Position numbers and translations under genes: made by a program | Notes under the pieces: model-generated | The model's input: only the letters and a program-made list of their open reading frames with translations | Told to the model about the DNA's origin: nothing | The model's database searches: none | From: Verrucomicrobium sp. BvORR106 | Lineage (GTDB): Bacteria; Verrucomicrobiota; Verrucomicrobiia; Verrucomicrobiales; Verrucomicrobiaceae | DNA length: 62,801 nucleotides | NCBI RefSeq assembly: GCF_000739655.1 | Contig: NZ_BATR01000134.1 | Location: 1-62,801, forward strand | Reading direction: 5' to 3' | Shown: piece by piece, positions 36,559-44,460 of the stretch | How positions within the stretch are numbered: position 1 is the first letter of the stretch | Layout: the number at the start of each line of letters is the position of its first letter

Positions 36559-37764
36559 TTACACCGCGAGCGGCTCGGTCGGGAAGGTTTCCAACCAGGG
36601 CAGACCGTACTTGTTCAGGTCTTCCATGAAGGGATCAGGATTCAACTGCTCCACGTTCCACACGCCGGGCTGGCGGTACTCTGCCGGGTTCGTGAGCAAC
36701 TGGCGGGCGGCGATCATGGCCGGGACGCCGGTGGTGTAGCTCACCCCTTGGGAGTTGGTCTCGGCATAGCACTCTTCGTGGTCACAGATGTTGTACACGT
36801 AGTAGCGGAGCGGCTGGCCGTCCTTGCCGGTGCCTTCGATCCAGTTGCCGATGCAGGTCTTGCCCTTGGTGTCTGCACCCAGCGTACCGGGTTCAGGAAG
36901 CAATGCCTTGAGGAACTGGATGGGCACGATGTCCACGCCTTGGTACTTGATGGGCTTGATGCCCGTCATGCCCACGTTCACCAGCACTTCCATGTGCTTG
37001 ATGTAGTTGTCCGAGAAGGTCATCCAGAAACGCGCACGGCGGATCGGGATGTGCTTGGTGAGGCTCTCCAGCTCTTCGTGATAGAGGCAGTAGATCTTCT
37101 TGGGGCCAATGCCCGCCGGGAAATCAAAGGTACCACCGATCTCGAGCGGCTTAGTCTCCACCCACTTGCCATCTTCCCAGTAGCGACCGTTGGCGGTCAC
37201 TTCGCGAAGGTTGATCTCGGGGTTGAAGTTGGTCGCGAAAGCCTTGCCGTGGTCACCTGCGTTGCAGTCGATGATGTCGAGCGTGTCGATCTGGCTGAAG
37301 TGGTGCTTCAGCGCGTACGCGGTGTACACGTTGGTCACACCGGGGTCGAAGCCGCAGCCCAGCAGCGCGGTCAGACCCGCGTCCTTGAACTTCTGCTGGT
37401 AGGCCCACTGCCAGTGGTACTCGAACTTGGCCACATCTGGTGGCTCGTAGTTGGCGGTGTCGATGTAGTGCACTCCCGCCTCAAGGCAGGCGTCCATGAT
37501 GGTGAGATCCTGGTAGGGCAGCGCGACGTTGATCACCACTTCAGGCTTGAACTCCTTCAGCAGCTTCACCAGCTCAGGCACGTTATCAGCATCCACACCC
37601 GCGGTCTGGATGGGACGGCTCAGTTCGGCAGCAATGCCGTCGCACTTGGACTTCGTGCGGCTGGCGAGCATGATCTCGCCGAACACTTCCGGAAGCTGCG
37701 CACACTTGTGAGTGACGACACGGCCGACACCGCCGGCACCGATGATGAGGACTCTGTGGGACAT
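36559..37764 (-). CDS. Carboxynorspermidine synthase (saccharopine-dehydrogenase family)
   Basis: The 401-residue protein starts MSHRVLIIGAGGVGRVV, an NAD(P)-binding Rossmann motif. Other blocks are VVINVALPYQDL, DTANYEPPDV, LLGCGFDPGVTN and GTFDFPAGIGPKKIYCLYHEE, which match the carboxynorspermidine/carboxyspermidine dehydrogenase branch rather than saccharopine dehydrogenase proper. The enzyme joins putrescine or diaminopropane to aspartate semialdehyde with NADPH. It lies 70 bp downstream of arginine decarboxylase, which supports a polyamine role. The partner carboxynorspermidine decarboxylase is not in this window. A strong terminator follows. Confidence 0.88.
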   Translation of the reverse strand: MSHRVLIIGAGGVGRVVTHKCAQLPEVFGEIMLASRTKSKCDGIAAELSRPIQTAGVDADNVPELVKLLKEFKPEVVINVALPYQDLTIMDACLEAGVHYIDTANYEPPDVAKFEYHWQWAYQQKFKDAGLTALLGCGFDPGVTNVYTAYALKHHFSQIDTLDIIDCNAGDHGKAFATNFNPEINLREVTANGRYWEDGKWVETKPLEIGGTFDFPAGIGPKKIYCLYHEELESLTKHIPIRRARFWMTFSDNYIKHMEVLVNVGMTGIKPIKYQGVDIVPIQFLKALLPEPGTLGADTKGKTCIGNWIEGTGKDGQPLRYYVYNICDHEECYAETNSQGVSYTTGVPAMIAARQLLTNPAEYRQPGVWNVEQLNPDPFMEDLNKYGLPWLETFPTEPLAV

Positions 37765-37834
37765 GATTGGAAAAAGAAAAAGAGGTTAAAGGAATACACA
37801 GCGGCGGATCACTCCGCCGCCCGTCCTGATTCGA

Positions 37835-39763
37835 TCAGGACTCGAAGTAGGTGTAGCCACGCAGGCCGTTTTCATACGCTTCCATGATGGAGAAGCGCTC
37901 CTTGGCCGTGATGCGTTTTTTCACCACCGCGTCTTCAGCAAGCACACGGAAGCGGCGCACCATCTCCTTGGGATCGTACTCCACGTAGCTGAGCACTTCA
38001 CTGACCGTGTCACCCTCGAGCTCGCGGGTGTACTTCAGCTTGCCGTTCTCCATGCGCACGCTGACCACGTTGGTATCACCCAGGAGGTTGTGCAGGTCAC
38101 CCAGAGTCTCCTGATACGCACCCACGAGGAAGATGCCGAGCATGTACTCGTCCTCCACCTTGATGTCGTGCAGGGGCAGGCTGGACTTGATCTCACGGTC
38201 ATGGATGAACCGGTCAATCTTGCCATCGCAGTCACAGGTGATGTCACTGAGCACCACCGTGCGCGTGGGCTTCTCCTTCAGCCGGTGAATAGGCATCACC
38301 GGGAAGAGCTGGTCGATGGCCCAGAAGTCAGGCAGGGACTGGAAGACACTGAAGTTACCGTAGTAGAAATCGGTGAGGACCGCATCCAGCCGGGCCATCT
38401 GCTCGTCCGTAAAGTTGCCCGATTTCACGTGCTGGGCGATCCAAGCAAGGATCTCCCAATAGAGTTCCTCACCTTGGGCACGCTGACGCAGGCTGACCTT
38501 CCCGGAGCCAAACTCCGAGCGGATCTTGTCACGGTAGTACACCGCATCGTTGTAGATCTCTTGAAGGAACTCTGAGGTGAGCTTCTGGCCGTTCTTACGC
38601 ACGCGCTCGCAGAGCTCGAAGACATTCTTCAGCAGCGGCGGCGACTTGGCCGGCAGCTTCTTGATGCCAGATGCTTCGTAGCGGTTGATGTCCAACACGT
38701 TGATGACGAGCACCGAGTAGTAGGCCACGATGGCGCGACCCGACTCGGAAATGATGTTCGGGTGCGGGATGCCAGCCTCATCGGTGACTTCGCTGATGGC
38801 TTCGATAACATCCGCGCAGTACTCCTTCATGCCGTAGTCGGCACTGCTGGTCTCGTTGGACTTGAGACCGTCGTAGCTGATCGCCAGGCCACCGCCGAGG
38901 TCCAGGATGCCCATCTTGGCACCTTCCTGCACGAGGCCGACATAGACGCGGGCAGCTTCCACCGCCGCGTTACGAATGGCGCGAATGCTCGGGATTTGGG
39001 AGCCCTGGTGGTAGTGAAGCATCTGCAGGCAGTCGAGCATGCCCTTCTCGCGCAGAACATCCACAGTGCGCATCACCTGGCTGATGTTCAGACCAAAGAC
39101 GCTCTGGTCGCCACCGCTCTCGCTCCAGTGACCGGCACTCTCTGTGGAAAGTCGGATGCGCACCCCGAGCTGCGGCGTGATGCCAAGCAACTTCGAGCGC
39201 TCCAGGATGAGATCAAGCTCGCTGGGCATCTCCAACACGAGGATGACCTGCAGGCCCATCTTCTGCGCGCGCAGGGCGAGGTCGATGAACTCCTCATCCT
39301 TGTAGCCGTTGCACACGATGTAGGCCTCTGGGTCCTGCATGTACGCCAGGGCGGCGATGAGTTCCGGCTTGCTGCCAGCCTCGAGACCGTAGTGGTACTT
39401 GCGACCATAGCGGGTGACTTCTTCAATCACCTCCTGCTGCTGGTTCACCTTGATGGGGTACACGCCGCGATAGACGCCTTTGTAGTTGGCTTCGCGGATG
39501 GCGTTGTTGAAGCTCTCATTGAGCTCCTCAATCCGCCAGCGAAGTAGATCACCAAAACGGATGAGCACGGGAAGCTGCATGCCACGCTCGCGCATGCCGC
39601 GGACGATGTCGGGCAGACTGACCGGTTTCGTCTTTGTCCCATCCTTCAGATTCACCACGACTTCGCCTTTGGCGGAGACGTCAAAGTATCCATTGCCCCA
39701 GTCGCGGATGCCGTAAGTGGTGGCGGATTCCTCGATGGACCACGGGGGGAGTTTCTTGCTCAT
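37835..39763 (-). CDS. speA: Biosynthetic arginine decarboxylase
   Basis: The start at 39763 (MSKKLPPWSIEESATTYGI) gives 642 residues, normal for SpeA. This PLP enzyme of the alanine-racemase fold makes agmatine from arginine. The PLP lysine is in VYPIKVNQQQEVIEE, and the glycine-rich and substrate regions appear as ILDLGGGLAISYDG and VLSDITCDCDGKID. The segment SDITCDCDG contains the conserved cysteine of the second active-site half. With carboxynorspermidine synthase immediately downstream, it starts a route from arginine towards spermidine or norspermidine. mnmE lies 123 bp upstream on the same strand. Confidence 0.95.
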   Translation of the reverse strand: MSKKLPPWSIEESATTYGIRDWGNGYFDVSAKGEVVVNLKDGTKTKPVSLPDIVRGMRERGMQLPVLIRFGDLLRWRIEELNESFNNAIREANYKGVYRGVYPIKVNQQQEVIEEVTRYGRKYHYGLEAGSKPELIAALAYMQDPEAYIVCNGYKDEEFIDLALRAQKMGLQVILVLEMPSELDLILERSKLLGITPQLGVRIRLSTESAGHWSESGGDQSVFGLNISQVMRTVDVLREKGMLDCLQMLHYHQGSQIPSIRAIRNAAVEAARVYVGLVQEGAKMGILDLGGGLAISYDGLKSNETSSADYGMKEYCADVIEAISEVTDEAGIPHPNIISESGRAIVAYYSVLVINVLDINRYEASGIKKLPAKSPPLLKNVFELCERVRKNGQKLTSEFLQEIYNDAVYYRDKIRSEFGSGKVSLRQRAQGEELYWEILAWIAQHVKSGNFTDEQMARLDAVLTDFYYGNFSVFQSLPDFWAIDQLFPVMPIHRLKEKPTRTVVLSDITCDCDGKIDRFIHDREIKSSLPLHDIKVEDEYMLGIFLVGAYQETLGDLHNLLGDTNVVSVRMENGKLKYTRELEGDTVSEVLSYVEYDPKEMVRRFRVLAEDAVVKKRITAKERFSIMEAYENGLRGYTYFES

Positions 39764-39886
39764 TTCTGGATTGTAGGGAACTAGCGCGGGGTGACTGGCT
39801 CTAAAGAGCGCCGATTGTGGACACAATTTGCCAGATTGGAAAGTGAACTTTACGGAAACAAATGGTGGACGGACGGGGGCATTCTG

Positions 39887-41242
39887 TCATTTCCCGATGC
39901 AGAATCGACTGAAGATGGCTCCGAGGATTTCCTCGACGTCCACCCGACCGGTCACTTCACCAACGGCCTCCATCGCCTCACGGAGAAAAACTGCAACAAA
40001 CTCCGGGGCCTCATTGCGCTTCAACGCCGCAGCTCCGTGCACCAAAGCCTCCGCCGCACGCTGGAAGCAGGCCTGATGCCGGGCGTTGATGGCGACCATG
40101 TGGGAATTGCCCGCCCCTGCCCCAGTCCACACAGCATCCCTCATGGCCGCACGCAGAGGATCCAGGCCCTCCTGGTTTTCACAGGAAAGGAGAATCGCCC
40201 CACGCTCCACATCAGGCAACCAGCTCGGATGGAGACCGAGATCGCTCTTGTTCAGGATCAGCAGATAGCCATGGCGGTCTTCCAGGCCAGCCACACGGCC
40301 AGCGGCTTCGCGGGGCTGATTGCCATCCACCACCTCTAGAATCACATCCGCCCGGGCCATTTCCCGATTGGTCCGCTCGATCCCGCTCTGCTCGATGCTG
40401 CCTGCACCTTCGCGGATCCCTGCAGTGTCCACCAGCACAAAGGGCAGCCCGTGAATGTGCAGCACTTCCTCAATGGTATCTCGTGTGGTGCCGGCCTCGG
40501 CGCTGACGATGGCGCGGTCAAAGCCGCTCAGCAGATTGAGGAGCGACGACTTGCCCACATTAGGCTCGCCGCAGATCACGGTGCGCGCCCCGCTCCGGAG
40601 AATGCGTCCGTGATGGGCGGTATCGAGGAGCGATCCCACCCGCAGTTGGATCGATGCCAGACGCTTCTGCATCGCAGCCCCAGTATCAGGATCGATGTCC
40701 TCATCCGGGAAGTCGATATAGGCCTCCACATGGGCCAACAGTTCGATCAACTCCGCGCGCAAATGCTCGGATTCCTTGCCCAAACGCCCTTCCAACTGCT
40801 GCGTGGCCGCTTTAAGTGCCAATTCACTCTGGGCGTGAATAAGATCCATCACCGCCTCGGCTTGTGTGAGATCCATCTTCCCGCTCAGGAAGGCGCGTTG
40901 GGTAAACTCACCCGCCTCAGCAGCGCGTGCGCCGTGGTGCAAAAGCAGCTCAAAAATTCGCCGCGTGACCAGGATGCCGCCGTGACAGGAGATCTCCACC
41001 ACGTCTTCGCCGGTGTAGCTAGCCGGGGCGCGGAAATGCGTCAGCAAGACGGAGTCTACCACCCCACCCTCTCCGTCCACGATGGAGCCAAAGTGCTGCA
41101 CGCGGGGCTCCAGCGCCTCCAGCACCCTCTTCCCTTTGAAGACCCGTTGGGCCACCTGGAGGGCATGTTCCCCTGACAGGCGCAGGACGCTGATGGCGGC
41201 CTCACCAAAGGCAGTGCTGATCGCGGCGATCGTATCGTGCAT
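39887..41242 (-). CDS. mnmE: tRNA modification GTPase MnmE
   Basis: The ATG at 41242 (MHDTIAAISTAFGEAAISV) gives 451 residues. The N-terminal folate-binding domain, the helical domain and the inserted G domain are all present: GEPNVGKSSLLN (G1), DTAGIRE (G3) and LNKSDL (G4). The C-terminal FCIGK supplies the catalytic cysteine of the CxGK motif. With MnmG it installs the 5-carboxymethylaminomethyl or related group on wobble uridine 34 of tRNAs. It belongs to a minus-strand series hisC-mnmE-speA, though an inverted repeat separates hisC from it. Confidence 0.96.
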   Translation of the reverse strand: MHDTIAAISTAFGEAAISVLRLSGEHALQVAQRVFKGKRVLEALEPRVQHFGSIVDGEGGVVDSVLLTHFRAPASYTGEDVVEISCHGGILVTRRIFELLLHHGARAAEAGEFTQRAFLSGKMDLTQAEAVMDLIHAQSELALKAATQQLEGRLGKESEHLRAELIELLAHVEAYIDFPDEDIDPDTGAAMQKRLASIQLRVGSLLDTAHHGRILRSGARTVICGEPNVGKSSLLNLLSGFDRAIVSAEAGTTRDTIEEVLHIHGLPFVLVDTAGIREGAGSIEQSGIERTNREMARADVILEVVDGNQPREAAGRVAGLEDRHGYLLILNKSDLGLHPSWLPDVERGAILLSCENQEGLDPLRAAMRDAVWTGAGAGNSHMVAINARHQACFQRAAEALVHGAAALKRNEAPEFVAVFLREAMEAVGEVTGRVDVEEILGAIFSRFCIGK

Positions 41243-41260
41243 GAAGTGGACTAAGCAGAA

Positions 41261-41305
41261 TGACCCGGCTTGAGTTGAGCCAGACGGGCCCCTCAAACCG
41301 GGTCA
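41261..41305 (-). terminator. Inverted repeat between hisC and mnmE
   Basis: TGACCCGG (41261-41268) and CCGGGTCA (41298-41305) form a perfect 8-bp stem, extended inside by a CTTGAG/CTCAAA pairing. On the minus strand it is followed by TTCTGCTT rather than a true T-run. It may be a weak terminator of hisC or a leader structure of mnmE. Confidence 0.4.
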
Positions 41306-41344
41306 GATAGATTTAATGCGAAATCAGGGATTCGAAAGCGACTT

Positions 41345-42439
41345 TCACTCCCCCAGGATGCCCTTCAGGGTGGCAATGCAACGCTGATTCTGCTCCATGG
41401 TGCCGACGGAAATGCGAACCCAGTCGGGCAGCTTGTACTCGGCCATGGCGCGAACGATGACGCCCTTGTCGAGCATCTTCTGGAAAACCGAGTTGCCGTC
41501 TCCGACCTTCACGAGCACGAAGTTGGCGTAGCTGGGCACGAACTCCAGGCCCATGGCGGCGAACTCGCCCTGCAGATAGGCGCGACCTTCGTCGGTGATC
41601 TGCTTGGTGCGGTTCTGGTGCTCTTCGTCGGCCAGACCTGCCACCGCACCGGCTTGCGCGATGGCGTTGGCATTGAAGGGCTGGCGGGTCTTGTGCAGCA
41701 CCGTGATCAAGTCCTCATGCCCGATCCCATAGCCGATGCGCAGACCGGCCAAGCCCTGGATCTTGGAGAAGGTGCGCAGCAGGATCACGTTACGGCCCTC
41801 ACGCACGTACTTCATCGTGTCCGGCGGGTTGTCGAGGAACTCGTAGTAGGCCTCGTCCAGCACCACCACCACATGGTCGGGCACCTTGTCCATGAAGCGG
41901 TCCAGCGCCTCCATGCTCACGATGGTACCGGTGGGATTGTTGGGATTGGCGATGAAGAGCTCGCGCGTCCGCGGGGTGATGGCTGCCAGCATGGCATCCA
42001 GATCATGCACGAGGCCCGGATCCGGCACCTCAATGGTCTCCGCGCCGAAGAGCGTGGCCATGAGCTTATACACCACGAAGGCGTGCTCCGCCGTCACCAC
42101 CTGATCGCCCTCACGCAGGAAGGCGTGGCCGATGAGTTCAATGATCTCGTTGGAGCCGTTGCCCAGCACGATCTGACCGAGAGAGACGCCAAACTTGTTG
42201 GCCAGCGCCTCACGGAGACGGTAGCCCGCGCCATCAGGGTAGATGTGAGCCTCCGTCAGCGCTTTCTGCATGGCCGCCACCGCCTTGGGCGAAGGCCCCA
42301 GCGGGTTCTCATTGGAGGCCATCTTGATGATGTCTCCGGGTTGCAGACCGCGTTCGCGGGCCAGTTCTTCAATCGGCTTGCCTGGCTTGTAAGCGACCAG
42401 GTCTTTCAGTTGGGGATTGGCTTGGGTCCAGACACTCAT
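41345..42439 (-). CDS. hisC: Histidinol-phosphate aminotransferase
   Basis: The ATG at 42439 (MSVWTQANPQLKDLVAYKPG) gives 364 residues. KMASNENPLGPSPKA is the typical HisC N-terminal block, NPNNPTGTIV and VVLDEAYYEF are PLP-binding segments, and the Schiff-base lysine is in LLRTFSKIQGLAGLRIGYG. It converts imidazole-acetol phosphate plus glutamate to histidinol phosphate. The neighbours are not other his genes, so the pathway is dispersed here. A role with aromatic amino acids is also possible in this subfamily. Confidence 0.9.
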   Translation of the reverse strand: MSVWTQANPQLKDLVAYKPGKPIEELARERGLQPGDIIKMASNENPLGPSPKAVAAMQKALTEAHIYPDGAGYRLREALANKFGVSLGQIVLGNGSNEIIELIGHAFLREGDQVVTAEHAFVVYKLMATLFGAETIEVPDPGLVHDLDAMLAAITPRTRELFIANPNNPTGTIVSMEALDRFMDKVPDHVVVVLDEAYYEFLDNPPDTMKYVREGRNVILLRTFSKIQGLAGLRIGYGIGHEDLITVLHKTRQPFNANAIAQAGAVAGLADEEHQNRTKQITDEGRAYLQGEFAAMGLEFVPSYANFVLVKVGDGNSVFQKMLDKGVIVRAMAEYKLPDWVRISVGTMEQNQRCIATLKGILGE

Positions 42440-42613
42440 GGGTGAGTCAGCGGTGAATCGGTTCCTTCCTACGGATTGACCGGGGACGCAATGAGGAAGT
42501 GAATTTCGTATCCGGTCCGGTTTCTTTGACATTCCCCTTCAACTGGCGGCTAATTGTTGTCTCAATCCGGCGTTTTGTAGCGATCCATTGTGTTACTTCC
42601 CTGTTGCAACCCC

Positions 42614-43600
42614 ATGAAACTGCGAACCTTCCTCAGTCTCTCCCTCTGTCTGCTCACGGCCACCATGGCCTCCGCGCAAATCTCCTTCCAGGGCAAAGAA
42701 GGCCCCGGCAAGGGCAAGAAGATCGTCCTGCTGGCCGGGGACGAAGAGTATCGCTCGGAAGAAGTGATGCCCATGCTGGCGAAGATCCTGTCCGAGCGGC
42801 ATGGCTTTGACACCACTGTGGTTTTCTCCATCAACGCCGCCAGCGGTGAGGTGGATCCCGAAGCCAAGGACAACAACCCTGGGCTCGAAGCCCTGGACAC
42901 CGCAGACCTCTGCATCATGCTGCTGCGCTTCCGCGCCTGGCCTGACGAGCAGATGAAGCACTTCGCCGCCTACGCCGCCTCCGGCAAGCCCATCATCGGC
43001 ATCCGCACCAGCACCCATGCCTTCAATGGTCTGAAAGGCCTGTACGCCTCCTTCAACAGCTTCGGCAAGAACGTGCTGGGCGAGCAGTGGGTCAGCCACT
43101 GGGGCAAACACAAGTCTGAAGCCACCAAGGGCATCATCGAGCCCGGCCAGGAACAGAATGCGCTGCTACGCGGCGTGAAGGACATCTTCGGCGATACCGA
43201 TGTCTATGAAGCCTATCCCCCGGCCGATGCCAAGATTCTGGTCCGCGGGGAGGTCCTCAATGGCATGACCCCCGAGTCCCCTGCCGCCAACTACCCCAAG
43301 AAGCGCGCCAGCGACAAAGCCGAGCAGGGCGTGAACAGCCCCATGATGCCAGTCGTCTGGACCCGTGAGGTGAAGACGGACTCCGGCAAGGACGCCAAGA
43401 TCCTGACCACGACCATGGGCTCCTCCTCCGACTTCCGGAACGACGACCTGCGCCGCCTCATCATCAACGGTGCCTACTGGACCACCGGCCTAGAAGTGCC
43501 CGCCAAGGCGGATGTGAGCTTCGTCGGTGACTTCAAAGGCAGCTTCTACGGCTTCAAGGGTTACGTGAAGGGACTCAAGCCCGAAGACTACAAGAAGTAA
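42614..43600 (+). CDS. Secreted ThuA-like domain protein
   Basis: The ATG at 42614 (MKLRTFLSLSLCLLTATMASAQ) provides a clear signal peptide; the product has 328 residues. The mature part starts with a glutamine-amidotransferase-like fold: KKIVLLAGDEEYRSEEVMPM, CIMLLRFRAWPDEQMKHF and GKPIIGIRTSTHAF. This resembles the ThuA (trehalose-utilisation) family, which is numerous in planctomycetes and verrucomicrobia. Members probably act on carbohydrates, but no activity is firmly established. A terminator follows. Confidence 0.75.
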   Translation: MKLRTFLSLSLCLLTATMASAQISFQGKEGPGKGKKIVLLAGDEEYRSEEVMPMLAKILSERHGFDTTVVFSINAASGEVDPEAKDNNPGLEALDTADLCIMLLRFRAWPDEQMKHFAAYAASGKPIIGIRTSTHAFNGLKGLYASFNSFGKNVLGEQWVSHWGKHKSEATKGIIEPGQEQNALLRGVKDIFGDTDVYEAYPPADAKILVRGEVLNGMTPESPAANYPKKRASDKAEQGVNSPMMPVVWTREVKTDSGKDAKILTTTMGSSSDFRNDDLRRLIINGAYWTTGLEVPAKADVSFVGDFKGSFYGFKGYVKGLKPEDYKK

Positions 43601-43627
43601 GCCATCCCCTGGTTTCAGCGATCGAAG

Positions 43628-43660
43628 GGAACGGCGGACCAGCTCCGCCGTTCCCTTTTT
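43628..43660 (+). terminator. Rho-independent terminator of the ThuA-like gene
   Basis: GGGAACGGCGGA and TCCGCCGTTCCC form a perfect 12-bp stem with a 4-nt loop, followed by TTTTTC. It lies 27 bp after the stop codon and 22 bp before the next gene. Confidence 0.9.
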
Positions 43661-43682
43661 CTTTTCACGAGAAGGCCGTCGT

Positions 43683-44363
43683 GTGAGACTGCATGCGAAA
43701 GTGAAATCCCTCACCAAACGCCCCCCGTACGAGTTAATCCAACTGACGCTATTTTGCCTGGCAGTGACAGGGCTGGTGTGGGTTTATTTCTGGCAGACAC
43801 ATGGAGTGGGTCGCCGCCCAAACGCCTCTCTCGTGGGACTGGTTGCCTTTGTTGCGGCCTTGGGTCTTGGGGGTCTTGGCCTTTCAACCTTATTTTGCAG
43901 CCTGATCTCCTTTCGCCATTCCTCATGGCGATGGGTCACGACGGGGATTTTCACCAGCGCTGCGGCATTTGCGGTCGTAGCCAATCCGTCGAACCTGATT
44001 CAAAGTGCCGCCACAATGGCCGAGCGTCGCGAATTCGCGGCGGTGGGAATTCCCAAGCTCCGTGACGAGGTACAGCACCTAATCGACACCCGCCCAGCCT
44101 TCGACGCGGATCCCGACCAAGTCCGTTGGTTTGGCACCGAGGTGCCACGAGAGATCCTGTCTTCCGGGCTGAGATCTCTCGCTGCCAGAGCAGCCTATGT
44201 GGCGGTGAACGAGCGCGAAATCGTCATCGTCACTGAAGGCATGGGTGGCTGGCGCGCAGGTTACCTGATCCTCCCGTCAGGGTCCACCCGCGTTCCGAAA
44301 TTCTCCCGCCGCATTGCGGACGGGATCTACTATGTGACCTCCACGTCTACGATTGGAGGATGA
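43683..44363 (+). CDS. Hypothetical membrane protein
   Basis: A GTG at 43683 starts a 226-residue protein. Three hydrophobic helices lie at about residues 18-36 (LIQLTLFCLAVTGLVWVYF), 50-74 (LVGLVAFVAALGLGGLGLS) and 84-104 (WVTTGIFTSAAAFAVVA). They are followed by a soluble domain of about 120 residues with strands such as REIVIVTEGMGGWRAGYLI. I recognise no family. The 3' end lies 97 bp before the DUF1592 gene start. Confidence 0.5.
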   Translation: MRLHAKVKSLTKRPPYELIQLTLFCLAVTGLVWVYFWQTHGVGRRPNASLVGLVAFVAALGLGGLGLSTLFCSLISFRHSSWRWVTTGIFTSAAAFAVVANPSNLIQSAATMAERREFAAVGIPKLRDEVQHLIDTRPAFDADPDQVRWFGTEVPREILSSGLRSLAARAAYVAVNEREIVIVTEGMGGWRAGYLILPSGSTRVPKFSRRIADGIYYVTSTSTIGG

Positions 44364-44460
44364 AATCGTCGGGAGAAGCCCGATTGGCAAATGTCCGATT
44401 TCTACAAATATGTCGGGCTCCAGTACGTTTATGGTGGATTGCCCATTTGCCACCCGCCAG

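Noticed and set aside
36385-37887. Plus-strand 500-residue ORF over the carboxynorspermidine synthase gene
   Set aside because: The minus-strand enzyme has clear Rossmann and family motifs, and the plus-strand frame runs into a repeat and terminator.
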